A stretch of DNA of 64,000 nt, from the NCBI RefSeq assembly GCF_947495255.1, contig NZ_CANLYI010000002.1, positions 62,001 to 126,000 of the forward strand, given 5' to 3'. Shown in pieces: positions 51,529 to 60,931 of this stretch (position 1 is its first letter; each line of letters starts with the position of its first letter). Source of the stretch: an uncultured Winogradskyella sp. GTDB lineage: Bacteria > Bacteroidota > Bacteroidia > Flavobacteriales > Flavobacteriaceae. The notes under the pieces were generated by a model that ran no database searches, was not told the DNA's origin, and saw only the letters and a list, made by a program, of their open reading frames with translations. Made by a program: the position numbers and the translations under genes.

Positions 51529-52887
51529 TTAATAAGTAAATCCTAAGGCATCTAAACCATTTTGAACATCTTCATTTTGCATGAATAAATTCCATAATAG
51601 TTGCGACCTATAGTTTTCTATCATTATAATTTCAGGACCTTGATCAATAGCTAAATAACGTTCTGTAACCCAATCATTATATTGAGGACTAAAAGCATCG
51701 TAAAAACCTGCATTACCCAATAAAATTTCGTTTTTACTATAAAAATAATGCATAGCTGCTAATGACTTTTCTGGCGTATATGGAATAGAACTAATTGCTG
51801 CAGTAGGCGAAATAACACCTGTATCATTTTCTGGATCGTGAGCCGTATAACCTACAGAACCATCAGAATTTCTCGTATAACTTGCTGTTAAACCCCAACA
51901 ATCTTCACCATAATCTACATAACTGTTTGGATTATCTACACAGTATAAATAGTTAATGTTTGTATGGTTCACATTTAAATCCCAATAATTAGCATATTGA
52001 TCTGACAAATTTCTTGGATCTAAACCTAAATAAGAATAATGTGCCCAAAAGAGAGGTCCTGTTCCTGTACCAGCATGATCTAAAATTAAAGTTGTATTAT
52101 ATTGACTAGCAGAAGAGACAATATTTCCATTATCTGCCCAACCTTGATGGTAAGCCTCAACCGGAATTGAATAATCCAGCGAAGCTGCACCTAAAACAAA
52201 CGCTATTAATGTTTCGTTATACCCTTTTAATTCTAAATTTATTGCAAAATTGTTAGACGGACTCCAATGCCAAAATAATGCATTTTGTCCTTGAGTGTAC
52301 CAATCCCATTCTACACCTTTCCACAGTAAATCTGCTTGTGCTGCAAGTTCTGCTTCTTCTGTAGAACCGTCTTTAAAATATTCTTTTACGCAAATTAGTC
52401 CTTGGGCTAAAAAAGCGGTTTCAACTAAATCGCCACCATTATCTTGATCACTGAAAGGAATTATGCCACCTGTTCCTCCATCTATCCAATGCGACCATGC
52501 TCCATGAAAACGGTCTGCACCTTCAAAGAAGTTTAAAATTTGAGATAATCTTGAAACACCTTCTACTCTTGTAATATAACCACGTTCAATACCAACCAAG
52601 ATAGCCATTAAACCAAATCCACTTCCTCCTGTAGTCACTACATTCTGACTATTAGTAGGGTCGTTAGGGTGATATCTTTCTTTTGCTGCACCAGAGTTAG
52701 ATTCGGCATAGTCCCAGAAATACTTAAATGTCGTTTCTTGAGTCAAATCCATTATTTCCTCATCAGTTAATGTTTCAACAACAGGATCATCATCACTTGG
52801 GTCATAAGGTTCTTGATAACCCGGTCCATCATCTGAGCCACAGCTAACCATTACTAATGCTATAATTACTAGTTTAAAAATCTTCAT
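51529..52887 (-). CDS. GH144-like (PF10091 'glucoamylase family') lipoprotein, second copy
   Basis: 452 residues from the ATG at 52887, which gives the lipoprotein signal MKIFKLVIIALVMVSC; the ATG at 52905 would overlap the previous gene. An (alpha/alpha)6-barrel pattern: NVVTTGGSGFGLMAILVG, RFHGAWSHWIDGGTGG, DQDNGGDLVETAFLAQGLI, LFWAHYSYLGLDPR, CWGLTASY and RYLAIDQGPEIIMIENYRS. Related to endo-beta-1,2-glucanases of GH144. Close paralogue of the next gene. Confidence 0.9.
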   Translation of the reverse strand: MKIFKLVIIALVMVSCGSDDGPGYQEPYDPSDDDPVVETLTDEEIMDLTQETTFKYFWDYAESNSGAAKERYHPNDPTNSQNVVTTGGSGFGLMAILVGIERGYITRVEGVSRLSQILNFFEGADRFHGAWSHWIDGGTGGIIPFSDQDNGGDLVETAFLAQGLICVKEYFKDGSTEEAELAAQADLLWKGVEWDWYTQGQNALFWHWSPSNNFAINLELKGYNETLIAFVLGAASLDYSIPVEAYHQGWADNGNIVSSASQYNTTLILDHAGTGTGPLFWAHYSYLGLDPRNLSDQYANYWDLNVNHTNINYLYCVDNPNSYVDYGEDCWGLTASYTRNSDGSVGYTAHDPENDTGVISPTAAISSIPYTPEKSLAAMHYFYSKNEILLGNAGFYDAFSPQYNDWVTERYLAIDQGPEIIMIENYRSQLLWNLFMQNEDVQNGLDALGFTY

Positions 52888-52888
52888 A

Positions 52889-54274
52889 TTAATCAATATT
52901 TTCATATTTAAAACCTAATTTATTTAGGCCATTTTGTACATCTTCATTTTTCATAAATAATTTCCAAAACAAACCTGTTCTATAGTTTTCTATCATTACC
53001 GGAATTGGTCCTTGGTCTATAGCTAAATATCTAGGTGATGACCAATTATGCTCAAAACTAAAAGCATCATAAGGCCCATATTTACCAACTAAACTATCGT
53101 GATTTTTATATATATTTTCTAATACGTTCATACTCTCTCTTGGTGTATAAGGAAACGATGATAAAGCTGCTGTTGGTGAAATAACACCTATATCATTTTC
53201 TGGTCTATGCCCATAATAACCTTTCATAGAATAGCTTGATGTTAAACCCCAAAGACTATCTCCATAACCTTTAAAACCTTTTGGATTATCTACAGCGTAT
53301 TTAAAATGAATTTTAGCTTGATTTTGGGTTAGTTTCCAATAGTCTGCATATTGATCCGTTAAGCCCTTTGGATTTAATCCTAAGTAAGAATAATGCGCCC
53401 AAAATAATGGACCAATTAAATCCTCATCGTGCTCAAAATAATTTAGGACTAAATCTTCATCGTAAAATGTTTGGTTTGAAACAATATGGCCATTTCTTGC
53501 CCAACCATTATCGTAAACCGACTTACTAATTGGATATGTTGGTGATGCAGCAGCAAGCACGTACATAATTAAACATTCATTATAGCCACCAACCGGAAAA
53601 TTCATTTCCCACTTATATTCTGGTGACCAATGCCAATAGAGTACATCTTCTCCGTTTTTGGTGTACCAACTCCATTCTACTTCTTTCCAAAGTTTATCTA
53701 TTTTATCAACTAATTCTTGTTCTTTTTTATTTCCGTTTTTATAATATTCTGAAACGGATAATAGACCTTGCATTAAAAATGCAGTTTCTACTAAATCGCC
53801 TCCATTATCTTTTTTACTAAACGGATAAACTTTTCCTGTTTCACCATTGATCCAATGTGGCCAAGCACCATGAAAACGTTCTGCCTTCTCTAAAAAATTG
53901 ACTATTTTAAGATATCTATTTAAGGCTTGGTCTCGAGTAATCCAATGATGTTCTACACCAACTAAAATAGCCATTAAACCAAATCCACTTCCACCAGTAG
54001 TAACCGTGTTTTTTGGTGAAGTTGGGTATACATCATCTATATGAATACGCTCTCTAGCCAATCCTGAATTTGGTTCTGCACCTTCCCAGAAATAGTTAAA
54101 TGTTTGTTTCTGAATAGAATCTAGCAAACTATTATTAATGATAGGAATTATAACATCTGTTGTTTCAGATAAAACTTGTTCATCTTTATTTATTTGCTCC
54201 TTAACCTCTGTTTTACAACCAATTGCAAAACAAAGCGAAATAACGACTATATGTAATGTATATATATTTCTCAT
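52889..54274 (-). CDS. GH144-like (PF10091 'glucoamylase family') lipoprotein, first copy
   Basis: 461 residues, lipobox in FAIGCKTEV. Same fold and motifs as the downstream copy: NTVTTGGSGFGLMAILVG, RFHGAWPHWINGETGK, DNGGDLVETAFLMQGLL, LFWAHYSYLGLNPK and RYLAIDQGPIPVMIENYR. The stop is one base before the start of the second copy, a tandem duplication that has diverged. Founding GH144 members are endo-beta-1,2-glucanases, so a beta-glucan backbone is the leading guess. Confidence 0.9.
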   Translation of the reverse strand: MRNIYTLHIVVISLCFAIGCKTEVKEQINKDEQVLSETTDVIIPIINNSLLDSIQKQTFNYFWEGAEPNSGLARERIHIDDVYPTSPKNTVTTGGSGFGLMAILVGVEHHWITRDQALNRYLKIVNFLEKAERFHGAWPHWINGETGKVYPFSKKDNGGDLVETAFLMQGLLSVSEYYKNGNKKEQELVDKIDKLWKEVEWSWYTKNGEDVLYWHWSPEYKWEMNFPVGGYNECLIMYVLAAASPTYPISKSVYDNGWARNGHIVSNQTFYDEDLVLNYFEHDEDLIGPLFWAHYSYLGLNPKGLTDQYADYWKLTQNQAKIHFKYAVDNPKGFKGYGDSLWGLTSSYSMKGYYGHRPENDIGVISPTAALSSFPYTPRESMNVLENIYKNHDSLVGKYGPYDAFSFEHNWSSPRYLAIDQGPIPVMIENYRTGLFWKLFMKNEDVQNGLNKLGFKYENID

Positions 54275-54288
54275 TGAAATTTGAGTAA

Positions 54289-54329
54289 GAATTTAGCGAC
54301 ACTTTAAATATAAAATGCCGCTAAAATTC
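54289..54329 (-). other. Hairpin between the LamG gene and the GH144 gene
   Basis: GAATTTAGCG (54289-54298) pairs with CGCTAAAATTC (54319-54329) with one bulged base. There is no T-run, so an mRNA-stabilising or processing hairpin is more likely than a terminator. Confidence 0.35.
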
Positions 54330-54383
54330 AATTAAGGATAATTCAAAAAAAACTTAGACTAAATCAATTGACTTATCATATTT

Positions 54384-56093
54384 CTAAAGCATATCTTGTA
54401 TTTCAGATTCTGATAATGCTTTATTGAATAGTCTTAATTCATCTATAGCACTTACATCTGATAAGTGATTCCAGTAACTAAATGTATCTCCACCTGCACC
54501 AATTGTAAGATCATTACAACCTGTCCAATCTATGCTTGTTGCAAATGTTGAAACTAATTGCTCAACACCATTAAAATATATTTTACTTTCTGTTGCTGAA
54601 ACCGTAACTGCTATATGTACCCATTCTCCTGCTGTGACATCAATTACGCCTCCATCATTCCAACTTTCACTATCACCAATACCTACATTAACTTTAATGC
54701 GTTGTTCTGTTTCACTTCCTTCTCTAAATAATCTAAAGCCTTGATTTCTATCATCTGCATCATCACCAACAACTAAAATACCTGCACGATCAGGTGTAGA
54801 ATTTACTTTATACCAGAATGTAGCACTAAAAGCATCTGTACCAAACAAACCATCTATTGGGTAAGTTAAATAAGAGTCTGTTGCTCCTAAATAAGCATTA
54901 GACCCATCATGACTTTCACCAGCGAAAGTTGGAGCACCAACCACTGTAGGCATACCTAAACTTATTAACTCCGTATTTGCTCCATCGAATGGCATATAAA
55001 AAGTTTCACCATCATACATTGGTTCGTAAGGGTTGGTTACATTAATCATATTTTGTACCTCACTTTGAGACAATGCTGTATTAAACAAACGTAATTCGTC
55101 CATAAAACTATCATCAGATAAGTGATTCCAATAGCTAAATGTTTCACCACCAGCACCTATAGTAAGATCTACGCAACCTGTCCAATCAATTGCTGCTGTT
55201 GGTGTTGCTGTATTTACAGGCACACCATTTAAATATATAACTGTTTCTGTTGGCGCAATTGTAAAGGCTACATGTACCCATTCTCCAGCAGTTACATCTA
55301 TAACGCCTCCATCATTCCAACTTTCGCCATCACCAGTGCCAACATTAAGCTTAATTCTCTGCTCAGTTGCACTACCTTCTCTAAATAATCTGAATCCTTG
55401 AAAACGATCATCTACATCATCACCTATTGTTAAAATACCAGATCTATCTGGTGAGCCATTTACTTTATACCAAAATGCACCACTCATATTACTTCCGAGC
55501 ATTAAATCATCTATTGGGAAAGTTAAATAAGAATCTTCTGTTGCTTTAAAGCCATTGGTGCCAGCAAAAGCTTCACCTGAAAATTCTGGTGTACCAACTT
55601 CAGTGGCATCTGTTATGGATAACAATTCAGTATATGTACCATCAAAAGGCATGTAGAAAACTTCACCTGCAAAAATAGCTTCATAAGGAGGTGCTTTAGA
55701 AAAATTAACTGAAGCAACTGTTGTATTACCGACCAAATCAGTCGCTGTTACAGTTACTAAGTGATCACCACTTGTAAGACTATCATAAGTATACTCTTCA
55801 TTTACTATTCTATAATCTAAAAATGTATCATAAGATGCTATATCAACACCATCAAGATTTAGCACAATTGATGCAACTTCAATATCATCTTCAACTTTAA
55901 ATTCTATGTTTATAGGAACAATTAACTCTAATCCAGTAACCTCAGTTCCTTCTGTTGGATATATAATTTGAACAATAGGAGAACCAGCATCATCACCTGG
56001 ATCCACTTCTGTAATTGGATCAATTCCATCATCACATGATGCTACAAAAAGCATCATAAAAATTCCAAATAATTTTATTAATGTATTTTTCAT
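54384..56093 (-). CDS. Surface glycan-binding lipoprotein with two duplicated LamG-like domains
   Basis: 569 residues, lipobox Cys20 (LFVASCDDG). An Ig-like domain (about 37-135) is followed by two concanavalin-A-like/LamG domains, residues 146-355 and 365-569. Both contain the identical 17-residue stretch SWNDGGVIDVTAGEWVH and repeat the same order of motifs (FYMPFDG, GFRLFREGS, DLTIGAGG, FSYWNHLSD, DELRLFN). It occupies the position of SusE/SusF, after SusD, and should bind the target polysaccharide at the cell surface. Not an enzyme by motif. Confidence 0.85.
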   Translation of the reverse strand: MKNTLIKLFGIFMMLFVASCDDGIDPITEVDPGDDAGSPIVQIIYPTEGTEVTGLELIVPINIEFKVEDDIEVASIVLNLDGVDIASYDTFLDYRIVNEEYTYDSLTSGDHLVTVTATDLVGNTTVASVNFSKAPPYEAIFAGEVFYMPFDGTYTELLSITDATEVGTPEFSGEAFAGTNGFKATEDSYLTFPIDDLMLGSNMSGAFWYKVNGSPDRSGILTIGDDVDDRFQGFRLFREGSATEQRIKLNVGTGDGESWNDGGVIDVTAGEWVHVAFTIAPTETVIYLNGVPVNTATPTAAIDWTGCVDLTIGAGGETFSYWNHLSDDSFMDELRLFNTALSQSEVQNMINVTNPYEPMYDGETFYMPFDGANTELISLGMPTVVGAPTFAGESHDGSNAYLGATDSYLTYPIDGLFGTDAFSATFWYKVNSTPDRAGILVVGDDADDRNQGFRLFREGSETEQRIKVNVGIGDSESWNDGGVIDVTAGEWVHIAVTVSATESKIYFNGVEQLVSTFATSIDWTGCNDLTIGAGGDTFSYWNHLSDVSAIDELRLFNKALSESEIQDML

Positions 56094-56099
56094 AGTTTC

Positions 56100-57638
56100 T
56101 TAATTATTTTGTTGACTTTGATAATAGTCGTTAAGGATATAACTTTGATCTAATTGTGCTTGTGGGTAAGGTAAATATGCTTTTTGCATAGTAAATGTTC
56201 TACCATCATAACTTAATTCATCAGTCTGTTCAAGTCTAAGCATATCGTAATATCTAATTCCCCATTCCATGCCAAACTCTGCAAATTTTTCGTCCATAAC
56301 TTGTTCACTTGATACTCCACTTAAGTTATCTAAACCTGCTCTATTTCTTACTTCATTTACGGCATTATCAGCAGTACCTGCAATGCCATTTGCTCCACGT
56401 GTAAGCGCTTCTGCGTACATTAATAAAACTTCTGAATAACGAATAACAGTAAAATTCTTATTAGTACCATAAGAAGTTCTTCCTGGGGTTAATTCTATAG
56501 ATGGCAAATAGTGTTTACCACTTGCAAAAAATGCTCTACTGTAATCATTTATTACATCACCATCTCTGGTTGTATTAGAAATCCAACTTGGTAATGTTGC
56601 ATAATCTGGATCCGTTTGCAATTCTGCAATTCCTCTATCAGTGAATAAAACACTTGTTTCTAAACGAACTGTTTCACCTCTATCTAACATAAATTTAATA
56701 TACTTAAAACTTGGCTCATAAAAACCCCAACCACTTGTAGCTTCAGGTACAGCAGCACTCCAGTTTTGCGGACCATAAAATGCAAATAAGTGACTTACAT
56801 TTTCACCAGATGCTTGACCAAAATCTGAATATTGAATCTCTAAAATATTTTCATTAGCCAACTTTCCATCTGTTTTAAATAAGTGATAAAAATCATCATA
56901 GAGTTGAAAAGCATTTGAATTTATGATTTCACCCGTAGCGTCTGCTACATTTTGGTAATTACCAACTTCTAAATTAGCCATCGCTTTAACAGTTAGGGCT
57001 GTATAACTTGTTATACCTCCTGGTAAATCTGTTCTTTGAGAAGGCGCAACATCTAATAAATCTGGAATTGCTTCATCCATCTGATTAGAAATCCAAACCA
57101 TTAATTCGTCCTTAGGTAAAACTTCTATCTGAGTTTGATCTGTTGTTTCAATTTTATAAACATCACCAAATAACCTAGAAAGTTCTAGTGTAATAAATCC
57201 TCTTAAAACTTTACACTCTGCTACGTATTGGTCAATTAAAGCAGAATTTACACCAGCTGCTCTAAACTCTTCTAAAGATTTTATTTGCGATGTTATTTGT
57301 AAAATATCTTGAGACCAATTCTCAAAAAGTGAGTTATACATCCAATAACTATTATCGTAAATAAAATTGTCTGTATCTGCAAAACCTTGTTGATCACCAA
57401 GACCACCTGCATTAACATCATCACCTCTAACTGATAATAATGGAATTTGTTCCCATCCAACACTTTGAAATTTTTCATAAGCACCAATAAGAGCTCCAAA
57501 TGCACCTTCTTCACTAGTATAATCTATCTCATCTGATAACACTACTAGTTCTTGCTCATCATCTAACTTGTCTTCACAGGTAAATAGGAAAACAGGTAAA
57601 ATGAACAAAATAATTCTGAAATTAAATATATTTTTCAT
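56100..57638 (-). CDS. SusD-like outer-membrane glycan-binding lipoprotein
   Basis: 512 residues, lipobox Cys21 (FLFTCEDKL). SusD/RagB pattern: N-terminal ALIGAYEKFQSVGWEQIPLL, the EVRNRAGL and SEVLLMYAEALTRGANG helices, and ERRxEF-like replacement EKFAEFGMEWGIRYYDMLRLEQTDELSYDG. Binds oligosaccharide and closes the SusC pore. It is 12 bases after SusC. Confidence 0.95.
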   Translation of the reverse strand: MKNIFNFRIILFILPVFLFTCEDKLDDEQELVVLSDEIDYTSEEGAFGALIGAYEKFQSVGWEQIPLLSVRGDDVNAGGLGDQQGFADTDNFIYDNSYWMYNSLFENWSQDILQITSQIKSLEEFRAAGVNSALIDQYVAECKVLRGFITLELSRLFGDVYKIETTDQTQIEVLPKDELMVWISNQMDEAIPDLLDVAPSQRTDLPGGITSYTALTVKAMANLEVGNYQNVADATGEIINSNAFQLYDDFYHLFKTDGKLANENILEIQYSDFGQASGENVSHLFAFYGPQNWSAAVPEATSGWGFYEPSFKYIKFMLDRGETVRLETSVLFTDRGIAELQTDPDYATLPSWISNTTRDGDVINDYSRAFFASGKHYLPSIELTPGRTSYGTNKNFTVIRYSEVLLMYAEALTRGANGIAGTADNAVNEVRNRAGLDNLSGVSSEQVMDEKFAEFGMEWGIRYYDMLRLEQTDELSYDGRTFTMQKAYLPYPQAQLDQSYILNDYYQSQQNN

Positions 57639-57650
57639 TGCTTAATTTTT

Positions 57651-60600
57651 TTAAAATTTAACTGTAACTCCAAATGTATAAACCGACGGAGTTGGATATG
57701 TTTGTGTATCTCTTCCATCAAAACCAACCTCTGGATTAAAACCATTGTAACCTTTTGTCCAAATTACAGGACGATCTGCAGTAAGCGTAAAACGCATTTC
57801 TGGTAAGTTCTTCTCTTTTAAGGTATAGGCTAACTGGATATTTTGAATTCTAAAAAAATCACCATCTTGTAAAAAGAATTCAGATAATTTTTGATTCCAT
57901 AAGTTTCTATAACCTTCAGAAGATGGAAACTCATTAGTTGTTCCTTCTCCATGCCAGCGATTTACTGCTAATTCAGCATCTATATTACGTCCTTGAGTTC
58001 TGATCACTTCCATACGGTTAGTATTTAAGATAACATTACCTCCTTGGCCATAAAAAGCTACATTTAACTCAAACGCTTTGTAGTTAAGACCAACATTACC
58101 ACCAAAATAATATGTTGGTACTGGTGATCCAATAACCTTTCTATCGCTAGCATCTATTGTACCATCATTATTAAGATCTCTATATTTAAAATATCCAGGA
58201 TTAATCGCTGTTCCGTCTGCTATAATTGCTTGCACATTAGGGTCCGCTGTAACTTCTGCTGAATTTTGATAAACACCTTCTATTTCGTAACCATAAAAAG
58301 AGTTAATAGCTTCACCAACAATTAAACGTTGTCTTGCTTCTGCTGTACCTGTATTAAGATATGGCTGACCAGCTAAACCTGTAATTTCGTTATCTATAGT
58401 ACTAAAGTTACCCGAAACTGTATATCCAAAATCTTTAGATATTTGTCCATTCCAAGTTGCTGCCAATTCAATACCTTGGTTTCTAACAGAACCGGCATTT
58501 TGGCTGCTCACTTCTGTACCTACCAAAGGCTCAATATTTATTACTAAATTTTTTGTGTCTTTAACAAAATAGTCTGCCTCTAAAGACAATCTATTATTAA
58601 ATAAATTTGCTGATAAACCAACATTTAGTTCTTCCGTATATTCCCAATCTACATCATCTGCAACCGTAGAAAACTGAAAACCGTTATAAAACGTATCGTT
58701 AAAAACTGTAGAAACTGTGCTTGCCGTAATAGGTATACTTGCTCCCACAGAATTATTAGCTAATTTTCCCCAACCTGCTCTTAATTTCAAGTAATCTAAA
58801 AACCCTATGTCTTGCATAAAAGATTCTTTAGAAATTTCCCAACCTAAACCAAATGCAGGTAAATTAACAAAAGTGTTTTCATATTTATTACTTCCTTCAG
58901 AACGAAACGTAGCGTATGCCAGATACTTATCTTTAAACTTATATTGTACTCTACCAAAATAAGACATTCCGTAATAACGACTACCACCATCGCTAGCTGT
59001 TCTACTATCTTCTGCTGTATTTTGAAGATACCAAGTTTGCTCATTATTTCTTAAAAAAGCTCCACCTGGATCAAAATTTCCACTTGCCCAAAATGTTCTG
59101 TAATAATCGTCTCTAAATGAGGTACCAGCCATAACAGTTAAGTCGTGTTCACCAAATGTATTTGTGTAAGTTAAAACATTATCAAAAATGTAGTTTTCAA
59201 CGACAGCATTAGTTCTAGTGATTGAAGAATTATCGATACTTCTTTGGTAATCATCAGTTATATAATATGGTAATAACATAATACGCTCATTGGTACCCAA
59301 ATAATTATAAGATAAAGTTGTTTTAAAACTTAAATGATCCGGTATGATTTTAAAATCAGCATAAAAATTTGCTGTAGTTCTTCTTCTTTCTCCTCTTTTA
59401 TCTGAATTATCTAATAGTGGAAATGGATTTTGAGAACCTCTATACCCAACTTCTCTAGCATCTGAATAAGGTGATGGATCTGCGTTTACAAAATTAGTAT
59501 CGAAAACAGGTAAAATAGGAACCGCGAAATATGTTAATTGCCAAGCTGAAGCTTCATCATCATATTTAACAGCATTACTGAATAACATGTTACCACCAAC
59601 ATTTAACCAATCCGTTACTTTAGCATTTACCTTAGCTCTTAGGTTAAAACGCTCGTAACTGTTTTTCATGTCTAAAATACCATCTTGCAAGAAAAAATTT
59701 CCACCAAGAGAATATGAAACACTCTCAGATCCACCGTTGACTTGTAAATCGTAATTTTCAATTGAAGCTACTCGTAATACCTCATCATACCAATCTGTAT
59801 TTACATCTGGTATATTAGGATTAATTCTACTTCTACCGAATCGTTGTATAGCTTGATCTACACTAGAAATTTCTGAAGCAGAACCAGACTCTTGAGCAAA
59901 AGTGACAAATTGTTCGGCATTAGCCATTTTTAAAACATTCTGCGCATTTTGCATTCCATAATAAGTAGAAAAAGTAACCTCAGGCTTTTTATTAAACTTA
60001 CCTCCTTTAGTCGTAATTAGTATTACTCCGTTTGCTGCTCTAACACCATATATGGCTGAAGCAGATGCATCTTTTAATATAGAAACGTTTTCAATTTCAT
60101 TAGAATTTAAAAAATCTATACTGTCGTAAAACATACCATCTACCACATACAATGGCGAAGAATTACCAGCTAAAGAATTTGCACCACGTATTCTTACTTG
60201 AGGTGTTTCTCCTGGAGAACCAATACTACTAATTTGTACACCTGCTACTTTTCCTTGAAATCCTTGAACTAACTGTGCCGTAGGAGTAGATTGTAAATCT
60301 TCAGGGTTAATTGTTGCAATTGCACTAGTTAAATCTGCTTTTTTCTGGGTTCCATAACCAATAACAATAACTTCGTTTAGAGAGGCGACGTCATCTTTTA
60401 GAATAATGTTAAGTTCTGTTTGGTTATCGATTAAGATTGTTTGAGTCTCTAAGCCAACATAGCTGAACTCAATTTCTTCACCACGTGAGGCCTTGATAGT
60501 AAATTTACCATCAAAATCTGTCGTAGTTCCTCTACTTGTTCCTTTGATTAGAACGTTTGCTCCTGGCAAGGGCATCCCATCACTTTCGGTTGTTACAATT

Positions 60601-60677
60601 CCGTTAATATCAATTTGCTGTGCAAAAGCGCAAATTGAAAAAAACAGCATTAACAATAGACTGAATTTTGTTTTCAT
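57651..60677 (-). CDS. SusC-like TonB-dependent transporter
   Basis: 1008 residues. Signal peptide to CAFAQ; carboxypeptidase-regulatory-like domain (ITGIVTTE-like IDINGIVTTESDGMPLPGANVLIKG); TonB box-like LNEVIVIGYGTQKKADLTSAI; plug with PQVRIRGANSLAGNSSPLYVVDG; and a barrel ending in VYTFGVTVKF. Imports oligosaccharides with SusD. Starts the polysaccharide locus, behind the ATGACGTA array. Confidence 0.97.
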   Translation of the reverse strand: MKTKFSLLLMLFFSICAFAQQIDINGIVTTESDGMPLPGANVLIKGTSRGTTTDFDGKFTIKASRGEEIEFSYVGLETQTILIDNQTELNIILKDDVASLNEVIVIGYGTQKKADLTSAIATINPEDLQSTPTAQLVQGFQGKVAGVQISSIGSPGETPQVRIRGANSLAGNSSPLYVVDGMFYDSIDFLNSNEIENVSILKDASASAIYGVRAANGVILITTKGGKFNKKPEVTFSTYYGMQNAQNVLKMANAEQFVTFAQESGSASEISSVDQAIQRFGRSRINPNIPDVNTDWYDEVLRVASIENYDLQVNGGSESVSYSLGGNFFLQDGILDMKNSYERFNLRAKVNAKVTDWLNVGGNMLFSNAVKYDDEASAWQLTYFAVPILPVFDTNFVNADPSPYSDAREVGYRGSQNPFPLLDNSDKRGERRRTTANFYADFKIIPDHLSFKTTLSYNYLGTNERIMLLPYYITDDYQRSIDNSSITRTNAVVENYIFDNVLTYTNTFGEHDLTVMAGTSFRDDYYRTFWASGNFDPGGAFLRNNEQTWYLQNTAEDSRTASDGGSRYYGMSYFGRVQYKFKDKYLAYATFRSEGSNKYENTFVNLPAFGLGWEISKESFMQDIGFLDYLKLRAGWGKLANNSVGASIPITASTVSTVFNDTFYNGFQFSTVADDVDWEYTEELNVGLSANLFNNRLSLEADYFVKDTKNLVINIEPLVGTEVSSQNAGSVRNQGIELAATWNGQISKDFGYTVSGNFSTIDNEITGLAGQPYLNTGTAEARQRLIVGEAINSFYGYEIEGVYQNSAEVTADPNVQAIIADGTAINPGYFKYRDLNNDGTIDASDRKVIGSPVPTYYFGGNVGLNYKAFELNVAFYGQGGNVILNTNRMEVIRTQGRNIDAELAVNRWHGEGTTNEFPSSEGYRNLWNQKLSEFFLQDGDFFRIQNIQLAYTLKEKNLPEMRFTLTADRPVIWTKGYNGFNPEVGFDGRDTQTYPTPSVYTFGVTVKF

Positions 60678-60723
60678 AGAAATTAATAAATATTAGAGTT
60701 GATTATTTAGTTTTTGTGTTTGT

Positions 60724-60733
60724 CTAAATTATA
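60724..60733 (-). promoter_or_regulatory. Possible -7 region of susC
   Basis: Minus-strand TATAATTTAG; its last eight bases (TAATTTAG) match TAnnTTTG in all but the final bases. It is 47 bases upstream of the susC ATG. The weak match fits a promoter that needs activation. Confidence 0.3.
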
Positions 60734-60774
60734 ACCTAATGTTAAATACTGTTAACATCTATTTACATTTTAAA

Positions 60775-60898
60775 TACGTCATGCATTAAATTTAGTAACC
60801 CAATTAAAGAAAATGCCTAACATGACGTACTCTAAAGCTAGTAAAAAATCGTTTTCGCTGCGTGGATTTTAACAGAATGACGTAGTAATGACGTAGTA
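60775..60898. promoter_or_regulatory. Four ATGACGTA boxes upstream of susC
   Basis: ATGACGTA on the plus strand at 60822-60829, 60877-60884 and 60888-60895, and its complement TACGTCAT at 60775-60782. The last two form a perfect tandem ATGACGTAGTA repeat with an 11-base period, one helical turn. All lie between the regulator's stop and susC, upstream of the probable susC promoter. They are the best candidate operators of this locus. Confidence 0.55.
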
Positions 60899-60931
60899 AA
60901 AAAATAGTTATATGATAATTTAGCACTTAGA

